Part shown: positions 57,952 through 64,000 of the stretch, in pieces
Layout: each line of letters opens with the position of its first letter
How positions within the stretch are numbered: position 1 is the stretch's first letter
Program-made: the position numbers and the translations under genes
From: Prosapia bicincta
Taxonomy: Eukaryota > Arthropoda > Insecta > Hemiptera > Cercopidae
NCBI GenBank assembly: GCA_036971475.1
Contig: JBAIZL010000001.1
Coordinates: forward strand, 97,755,350 to 97,819,349
Direction: 5' to 3'
DNA length: 64,000 bases
The notes under the pieces: model-generated
What the model saw: the letters and a program-made list of their open reading frames with translations, nothing else
What the model was told of the DNA's origin: nothing
Databases searched by the model: none

Positions 57952-57999
<48 letters not shown>

Positions 58000-58001
<2 letters not shown>

Positions 58002-58381
58002 AATTTTTTTTTTTTTTTTGGACTTGATAGGAGACTGACAGACTTACCTAAAGGCAATAGTCCAAAACTGCAATCTCTTGGAAATAAGCACATATAAAAC
58101 ACTTAATACACTTTTATTTGAAATATTTCGATCAACGTGATCTTCTTCAGTCAAGAAAGAGAAAACAAAACAAAAGATTTTTCTCTTTTCTCTTTCTCTT
58201 TCTCTTTCTTTTTCTCTTTTTCTCTTTCTTGACTGAAGAAGATCACGTTGATCGAAATATTTCAAATAAAAGTGTATTAAGTGTTTTATATGTGCTTATT
58301 TCCAAGAGATTGCAGTTTTGGACTATTGCCTTTAGGTAAGTCTGTCAGTCTCCTATCAAGTCCAAAAAAAAAAAAAATTCC
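58000..58381. mobile_element. Family D palindromic element with two canonical hammerhead-like motifs
   Basis: A near-perfect head-to-head palindrome bounded by 'ggaattttttttttttttt' and 'aaaaaaaaaaaaaattcc'. Arms 'ggacttgataggagactgacagacttacctaaaggcaat ... aaaacacttaatacacttttatttgaaatatttcgatc' mirror each other around a CT-rich spacer (58160-58228). There is no reading frame beyond mirrored chance frames. Hammerhead-like motifs lie at minus 58118-58154 and plus 58229-58265. Confidence 0.95.
58229..58265 (+). ncRNA. Hammerhead-ribozyme-like motif, canonical core (family D)
   Basis: TTGA (58229-58232), core CTGAAGA (58233-58239), inserted A, stem II GATC-ACGTT-GATC (58241-58253) closed by G-C, GAAA (58254-58257), stem III ATAT (58257-58260), U at 17, then TCAA (58262-58265), which pairs perfectly with TTGA. 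The same motif is mirrored on the minus strand at 58118-58154. Confidence 0.62.
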
Positions 58382-58418
58382 TAAATAAGCTTTAAGCTCT
58401 ACTAGAACTAACCTAAAA

Positions 58419-58449
<31 letters not shown>

Positions 58450-58479
58450 TATGAAGTTGATATATTACTATTATAAATA

Positions 58480-59787
58480 CGAGGCATGTTTTTAAAGTAA
58501 GTACCGTTTTGATATAAAAAATGAACAAGTAAATTTTTTCAAACAAAACTTTATTTACCTCAAAGAGCATTCTTTCCTCTACTTCTCTACATAATTTCCA
58601 TTATTATTAAGGCACTTGTCGTATCTTGGGACCAGCTTTTGTATGCCGTCGTCATAGAAGCTTGCCGCCAGACTGGACAACCACTGCTGCACAGACGTTT
58701 TTACTTCTTCATCATTGGAATGATGCTTCCCCGCTAAATGCGTCTTCAAGTGTAGAAACAAATGGTAGTCGCTAGGCGCTAGATCGGGACTGTATGGAGG
58801 ATGGTCCAATTGTTCCCAGCCAAATGAAGTGATGAGCTCTTGCGTTAGATTTGCTGAATGTGGACGAGCATTATCGTGGAGCAAAACGATGCCTGCACTC
58901 AACATGCCACGTCTTTTGTTTTGGATTGCGCGGCGCAGTTTTTTTACAGTTTCACAGTACGCGGCTCCATTGATCGTTTCATCGCGAGGCAGAAAATCGA
59001 CCAACAACACACCCTTTCTGTCCCAAAAGACAGTGCACATGATTTTCTGGGCAGAAATTGTTTGCTTGAATCTGACTTTCCTAGGGGATGTTGAATGCCG
59101 CCATTCCATTGACTGTTGTTTTGATTCTGGTGTAAAACGTAGGCTACCCACGTTTCATCACCTGTAACGATATGGCTTAAGAAATCATCGCCCTCGTTAC
59201 GGTAACGCTCGAGAAAGCTCAATGGACTGCCCAATCGTTTGGTTTTGTGCGTATCAGTCAACATTTTCGGTACCCACCGTGAACACAGTTTCCGATAATT
59301 TAAACGTTCAGACACAATTTCGTAGAGAACACTTCTTGATACAGCAGGAAATGTTACAGCTAAGGACGAAATTGTGAACCGTCTGTTCTCTTTCACTTTA
59401 CAAAATGACTGAAGGTCGCCCACTTCGTTCCTCATCATGAACGTTTGTGCGGCCATCTTTGAAGGCCCTAACCCATTTCCGCACCATTCCTTCACTCATA
59501 ATGTTTTCACCATAAACTTCACTGATTTCACGTTGAATGTCAATTGCTTTTAAGCCTTTAGCACAGAGAAAACGAATCACACCACGCACTTCACAGTCGG
59601 CGGGATTCTCGATTGTCTGCGGCATTTTAAAATCACGTAAACAAACTAAGACTCGATCAAACGGCGTCACAATGGCGTCTGTAGCTTCCCAACAGATGTA
59701 GCTACACTGCGTGCATGCGCTAAACGCCGACCGCAGAGCTGCGGCGGGGAAATTTAGAAACGGTACTTACTTTAAAAACATGCCTCG
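58480..59787 (-). mobile_element. mariner element, complete ends, TA duplication
   Basis: Inverted ends CGAGGCATGTTTTTAAAGTA (58480) and, read inward from 59787, the same 20 bases; identity continues to 'agtaccgttt'. TA on both sides (58478-58479, 59788-59789). 1308 bp, the usual mariner size. The transposase is on the minus strand and carries frameshifts. Confidence 0.97.
58579..59670 (-). pseudogene. mariner transposase (DD34D), frameshifted
   Basis: Three overlapping minus-strand pieces. 59670-59398 is the DNA-binding part ('RGVIRFLCAKGLKAIDIQRE', then EGMVRKWVRAFKDGRTNVHD). A shift near 59400-59440 leads to the middle piece (a 'VLYEIVSERLNYRKLCSRWV' block, then SHIVTGDETWVAYV with the first catalytic aspartate). 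A shift near 59120 leads to 59151-58579 (VLLHDNARPHSANLTQELI = second aspartate; DHPPYSPDLAPSDYHLFLHL = third aspartate at mariner spacing). All three catalytic residues are present, so only frame changes disable it. Its intact inverted ends suggest a fairly recent arrival. Confidence 0.95.
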
Positions 59788-60229
59788 TACTTTTATCCAT
59801 CATTAAGTGCAATAATTTTACCTTGTTGTGATGAGGCACCTTTCGGTCACTTGACTATTATCGAATCACTTAAGAAATAAACAAAATACAATTATCAATA
59901 AAGCAACAAAAATAGCCGAACTACACATAATTAAAGAAAACATTAAATCTGCCTACCATAAAAAAGTCAAATCCTATTATACATGAAAAAATATAATATA
60001 TCATAATAAAACACAAAATAAACACAATAAATAGACATAACAAAAAAATCGAAAATTTAACAAAACAACATAACCTCAAAAATAGCCTAACACCAAACCA
60101 ACAACCCAATCACACTTCTATCAACAAAAAATTCATAAACGTAACTGCAACCCAATTCACGGGAAAAGAAAAAATAATTATAACAAATGCTTTCTAATAT
60201 AACCTACCCAGTTTTAATAAAAACCAATT

Positions 60230-60690
60230 AATAGAAAACGTAATAGTTGACACCGAATCTAACATCCATAAAATTACCCATCAAAACACTGAACATATAA
60301 GAAACAACATCAATAATAAAATTAACCTAATAAAAATGGAAAAAACAAAAAAACGAAACGATATATAAATAAAAAAGAAATTATAAAACTCAAAGAAAAA
60401 CTAGAAACAACGACTTAATATTAAAATCAGATAAAACAAACACACCAGTAATAATAGAAAATACCAAATACATCAATTCAATGACTAACTACATAAAAGA
60501 AAACAAATATGAACAAATCCCAGACCCAACTAACAAATACCTTAATACAATAAAAAACCTAATTGTCGCACACAGAAATACCCTAAACTATAACAATAAA
60601 TTAAAATACCACACAAGACTTTACCCATTCAAACCATGCGCACCAATATTAACAGGCATACCAAAAATCCACAAACCCGACACCATTTAG
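60230..60690 (+). pseudogene. PLE family B polyprotein N-terminal part, broken
   Basis: Reads 'VDTESNIHKITHQNTEHIRN' and 'NINNKINLIK', then after frameshifts 'DYIKENKYEQIPDPTNKYLN' and 'CAPILTGIPKIHKPDT' before a stop. It is colinear with 55964-56370 of the longer copy but extends further upstream, so it shows sequence that the longer copy lacks. The palm domain is deleted. Confidence 0.8.
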
Positions 60691-60890
60691 ACCACTAATA
60701 AATTTCAAAACAGCACCATTCTACATAATCACAAAAATACTAGACAAAATAATAAGATCAGTGATTCGATAATGGTCAAGTGACCGAAAGGTGCCTCATC
60801 ACAACAAGGTAAAACTACTGCACTTAGTGGTGGATAAAAGTATTTACAATAGTAATATATCAACGTAATAGTAATGGACAACGTAAAATA

Positions 60891-60937
<47 letters not shown>

Positions 60938-61007
60938 AGTTAATAGTAATATATTAACTTCATAAAGTCAGTGCAACGGTAAAACAATGGATAATGTAAA
61001 ATATCAA

Positions 61008-61046
<39 letters not shown>

Positions 61047-61051
<5 letters not shown>

Positions 61052-62415
61052 TGTAGCTTTGCAACACTGTTTTCTTGTATTCACTTATCAATTTCACTAT
61101 ATGTACTTAAACAAGACTCTTACTTGGTATTTATGAGAGTTAATTTTCAAAGACTGATTTTGTCTCCATCATCGGGCATACTGAGCGGGGGTTGTAGTAG
61201 CTGCGAGCTGCTTGAAGTATCGATGTAACATTTGGTGGAGAGAAAAACACATTGACACTCTTCAGTTTGGAATTGATGTCATGCGGATGTGCAGGACCGC
61301 TGTTGATGAAAAGTGCAATTTTTCTTTTCTCTTTGGAGATCTGCTTGTCCAGCTTCATATCCATTCAATGAAAATTTCGCTCGTCATCCACGCCTTTTTG
61401 TTAAACGCGTAATCAACTTCTAAGGTCTTGACAGATCAGAAACATCGCGGAGATTTGCTTTTGCCAATCACAAGCAATTTGAGTTTTTCTGTCCCTAACA
61501 TGTTAGATGCCACTAATACGGTGATCCTTTCTTTGCTTCCTTCTCCTCAAAATCAAGGGTCGGTTTTAAAAGTTAGTGTCTTGTTGGGCAAACACTTAAA
61601 AAACAGATCAGTCTCATCAGCATTAAAAATGTCTTTCAGTTCATAATCATTTAAAACCTTTTTCCAATACATTTCCTCGCACATTACCATTTCCAAGATT
61701 TTTCTCGTGCATTACCGTAACCCATTTAATCATCACTTTATTGATATTGTCGAACGTACAAAGTTTCATTTTTTTTCTTTGCAAATCATAGGAAACACTT
61801 TGTTTTAATATTTGATCCCGGTTTTTTAGAATAGTGGATAGCGAACTCTGAGGTATACCGAATTTGTTCACAACATCCAACTTTTTTACACCTTCATCAA
61901 CCTCTTGTAAAACACTCACTTTTTCTGCTACACTTAAACACTTTCTTTTTGACATTTTTTCACAGCACGACAAACTCACGGCACAAATAAAACTGAGTAA
62001 CTGAGCTAGCAACATTGAAATGAGTGATAAAATAAAATGGTGCTAGGATGGGAATGTACTGTAGGCCTATCTATAAATGCTGAGTTCTTAGAATTCCTAA
62101 CCGATGAGTCACTGCGTTCTTAACTGAACCGAACTATAACATGCAGTCAATTACCAACATGTGTTTCGCCTACCATTCTTGGTTTTGTTGATCTTCCTGC
62201 TGAAAATAAACAATTTCCTGGAAATGACATTGTGAGCTGCCTATACAACACTACATTTCTGCAGTTGGTGAAGAAAAATCTTCGTTATTGAGAGTTCCGA
62301 AATTTGTTATATAGAGGTAAATAAGCAGTATAACTTTTAAAATGTCATGGGACAAGGTAAAAATTCGTTATATAGAGGATTTCGTTATCTGGAGGTTCGT
62401 TATATAGAGGTTCGA

Positions 62416-62418
<3 letters not shown>
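61047..62418 (-). mobile_element. Tigger element, left end lost
   Basis: The right end, read inward on the minus strand, is CAGTCGAACCTCTATATAAC (62418), next to TA, with internal repeats of 'gttatatagagg' and 'ttatctggagg'. The partner end is missing where the sequence meets the (TA)n/PLE border at 61046. It contains a broken minus-strand transposase. Confidence 0.75.
61140..61955 (-). pseudogene. Tigger transposase, broken and truncated
   Basis: The minus strand starts MSKRKCLSVAEKVSVLQEVD with helix-turn-helix 'KLDVVNKFGIPQSSLSTILK' (61955-61790). A deletion and frame changes follow. The DDE part has 'FNADETDLFFKCLPNKTL' (about 61630-61580; first aspartate), '[20 protein letters not shown]' and '[11 protein letters not shown]', then 'KIALFINSGPAHPHDI' (61320-61270) where the second catalytic aspartate position reads N-S, and 'VFFSPPNVTSILQ' where the frame is lost before the third aspartate. 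Not functional. Confidence 0.85.
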
Positions 62419-62483
<65 letters not shown>

Positions 62484-62489
62484 CGTTTT

Positions 62490-62766
62490 CTTGTTTAATA
62501 ATTTAAAACAATATAGGTTATTCAAATACAAGAATATTTATTCATTTATATTCAAAGCTTTTTGTTGGTAAACAGTACCAACATCATCAGGAATGAAAAT
62601 TACAATAATGTAAGATATAGGCCTAAAACATATGTTCAAACACATGTTTTAGGCCTATATCTTACATTATTGTAATTTTCATTCCTGATGATGTTGGTAC
62701 TGTTTACCAATGAAAAGCTTTGAATATAAATGAATAAATATTCTTGTATTTGAATAACCTATGTTG

Positions 62767-62775
<9 letters not shown>
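62490..62775. mobile_element. Family C palindromic element without coding part
   Basis: Left arm 'ataggttattcaaatacaagaatatttattcatttatattcaaagc' to 'gtttaggcc' mirrors the right arm, meeting at about 62636 ('catatgttcaaacacatgt'). (TA)n tracts lie on both outer sides (62420-62477 and 62772-62843). The sequence around the hammerhead-like motifs (minus 62550-62596; plus 62681-62725) matches family C, but the rest of the arm does not, so it is a sister subfamily. Confidence 0.93.
62681..62725 (+). ncRNA. Hammerhead-ribozyme-like motif, canonical core (family C sister)
   Basis: ATTC (62681-62684), core CTGATGA (62685-62691), inserted T, stem II TTGGTA/TACCAA region (62692-62711), GAAA (62712-62715), AAGCTT (62715-62720), U at 17, GAAT (62722-62725). 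Stem II differs from the 55.4-kb copy in a way that keeps pairing: TTGGTA with TACCAA here, GTTGG with CCAAC there. Confidence 0.6.
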
Positions 62776-62846
<71 letters not shown>

Positions 62847-63243
62847 GTTGACATTTTATGTTGATAAAGAGCTAAAATTTAGTATAATGTTGCCTTAGTA
62901 AAATTTCTATTCGCACTTAGTTATAATTCGGTGTTTTTGTAGGAAGAATTTTTTTTTGTTGTGGTTGGTTTAGATAATTTACATTTGTATTACTCATCTT
63001 TAGATTATAGATGCTCTACTGTCTTTATTGGTTTGCAAAAATTGGTATTTTCTGTACCCTGTTCAATAATTACCTCTTTTCAAAAGTTGTGATTTTTTTG
63101 AGAGTTAAAGTATTTGAAAGTAAAAATTAAGATCATTGTGAATGTTTCTTTTTATCTATAACTTGGCTCAATATAATAGTCTGTAACATTTTTAAAGTGT
63201 TAGTAACAATACTGAATTTTAATTTAGTATACATGTTTTACAG

Positions 63244-63412
63244 TGCTACGGTTGGTAACTTACAAGCTAAAGTTGAGGCACTTACAACAACAAATGCCTT
63301 AATGAAAGAAGACATGGCCATTGCGAAAAATAACTTACTTGCACTGATGGAAGAAAATGCTAATCTTAAAGCAGAAATGTTGGAAAGTTCTCAGATACAT
63401 AAGACAGACGAG
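63244..63412 (+). CDS. RUFY: RUFY exon, start of coiled coil
   Basis: Acceptor 'tgttttacag|T', donor 'gacgag|GTATTG' (weak but in phase 0). Encodes ATVGNLQAKVEALTTTNAL, MKEDMAIAKNNLLALMEEN and ANLKAEMLESSQ. The NATVGNLQAKVE start (Asn split by the intron) and the heptad pattern are typical of the RUFY coiled coil after the RUN domain. If the weak donor is not used, the frame stops eight codons later (63434). Later exons, including the PI3P-binding FYVE domain, lie outside the window. Confidence 0.95.
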
Positions 63413-64000
63413 GTATTGGATATAAAAAGTAGCTAGATATAAGGCAGAAATATTACTAAATTATTTGAAACATAATTGAACTAGCGAAGTAATCTTTTTT
63501 TTGCTTAGGGCTTAGTAATACACATATATTATTATGTATTTAAATCACATGATTGGAATCATAACTTTGTTCAGCGACATTTGAAGGCAATATTCCAATT
63601 GCGTTCTATTTAAGTATAATATGCTTGGTGTGAAAATATCTCCAATTAGTATTCACAACAAGGAAGGTAATTAGAATATTTTTCTAATAATCAAATTATT
63701 CGAAGTAATTTTTGTAAAAATTTTAATTAAATAAGGTGATATTAAATGCACAGGCATTCCATACATTTAATATTAAATTACATGCAGAGAAATGTTAATC
63801 TCAAACCAGAGGGTAACTGAAACTTTAAAATAAAAAGGTTAAAAAAGTGAAAGAAACAAATTATTATTATGTACATTTTAACCAGCTCAATTTAACAGCC
63901 AAGGTTTTGACTGAACACTCGTCTCTCAACCTGGAGGTGATGTCCATTTTAATCATCTACAGCTCACATGTCATGTGTCATGCCGTGGCTGAACCCTCAA
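63413..64000 (+). other. RUFY intron, start only
   Basis: No recognised feature in the part that is visible. Confidence 0.6.

Larger units (their letters stand above)
55590..57955 (+). mobile_element. Penelope-like element, family B, longest copy
   Basis: (TA)n on both sides (55530-55597 and 57955-57999). 55600-55962 is an inverted copy of the 3' end (57580-57955). From 55964 a + strand frame runs through the reverse transcriptase to 57091. A disrupted stretch (57092-57440) and the GIY-YIG domain (57442-57783) follow. The first N-terminal part of the polyprotein is missing, judging from the copy at 60.2 kb, which extends further upstream. Family B hammerhead-like layouts: minus 55710-55754, plus 57848-57891. 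Confidence 0.92.
58440..61010 (+). mobile_element. PLE family B copy split by a mariner insertion
   Basis: The inverted 3' end starts at about 58450 ('gaagttgatatattactattataaata'), is split at 58480-59787 by a mariner, and resumes 'ttttatccatcattaagtgcaataattttacc' to 59872. Coding remains (59880-60690) and the direct 3' end (60757-61010) follow. The joint at about 60757 ('aataagatc|agtgattcgat') shows that most of the reverse transcriptase and the endonuclease were deleted. (TA)n tracts lie at 60893-60935 and 61009-61046. Hammerhead-like layouts: minus 59828-59870, plus 60759-60802 (core TCGATAA). Confidence 0.85.
50873..63243 (+). other. 12.4-kb RUFY intron packed with palindromic PLEs, mariner and Tigger
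   Basis: GTGAGT donor and 'catgttttacag' acceptor ending at 63243. The insertions are annotated separately. 50873-51660, 51800-52310 and 52380-53430 show no recognisable gene; 52480-53000 is less AT-rich but unassigned. Confidence 0.9.

Noticed and set aside
58044..58339. Two almost identical 73-codon frames on opposite strands
   Set aside because: They are the same palindrome arm read from each side (family D), not a gene pair.
58829..59167. Plus-strand frames at 58829-59167 and 58858-59094
   Set aside because: Antisense shadows of the mariner transposase.
1..64000. CRISPR array or bacterial-type operon
   Set aside because: No short regular repeats with unique spacers; introns with matching phases, animal transposons and RUFY exons show animal nuclear DNA.

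Overview
This window is AT-rich animal genomic DNA, most likely from an arthropod. One host gene is certain: a RUFY-family gene (RUN and FYVE domain protein) on the + strand. Six consecutive exons with matching splice phases run from about 42.08 kb to 63.41 kb, and the gene continues past the right edge. They encode the N-terminal leader, the whole RUN domain and the start of the coiled coil; the FYVE domain is outside the window. A possible upstream coding exon lies at 27.86 kb. The introns are long and transposon-filled, and the last complete one is 12.4 kb. The RUN sequence looks arthropod rather than vertebrate, but I cannot name the species.

Layout. 1-17 kb: no confident host gene; relics of pogo/Tigger (3.0 kb), BEL/Pao gag (3.7 kb), a GTF2IRD2-like hAT (6.5-7.3 kb, minus) and another pogo element (10.5-11.1 kb, minus); a 0.5-kb tandem duplication (13.7-14.6 kb). 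17-27 kb: a Penelope-like element (PLE) with reverse transcriptase (17.2-19.7 kb), a pogo element (21.5-23.8 kb), a PLE endonuclease fragment (23.9-24.6 kb) and an internally deleted piggyBac (24.9-26.2 kb). 27-42 kb: palindromic foldback elements, three Tigger-type elements with inverted repeats and TA target duplications, piggyBac relics and a second, complementary copy of the 17-kb PLE. 42-64 kb: the RUFY exons; the introns hold a non-LTR retrotransposon tail, a tandem repeat, a TTAA-type MITE, and in the last complete intron a dense nest of palindromic PLEs, a mariner and a Tigger.

The most notable signal is a set of hammerhead-ribozyme-like RNA motifs in the PLEs and palindromic elements. 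At least six unrelated families (called A-G here) share one layout. Three families (C, D, G) have the canonical CUGANGA core plus one inserted base, a stem II closed by G-C, GAAA, a short palindromic stem III, and a complementary stem I. Two other families (B, F) keep the same layout but carry UCGACAA or UUGACAA as the core, so C3 and G8 of the canonical ribozyme are both changed and could form a U3-A8 pair. Most of these elements are head-to-head palindromes with one motif per arm, and the coding PLEs carry an inverted copy of their own 3' end at the 5' side, usually next to (TA)n tracts.

All transposase and retrotransposase reading frames seen are broken, truncated or carry a changed catalytic residue, so no autonomous element is evident. 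Everything was read by eye; family calls rest on remembered motifs, not on searches.
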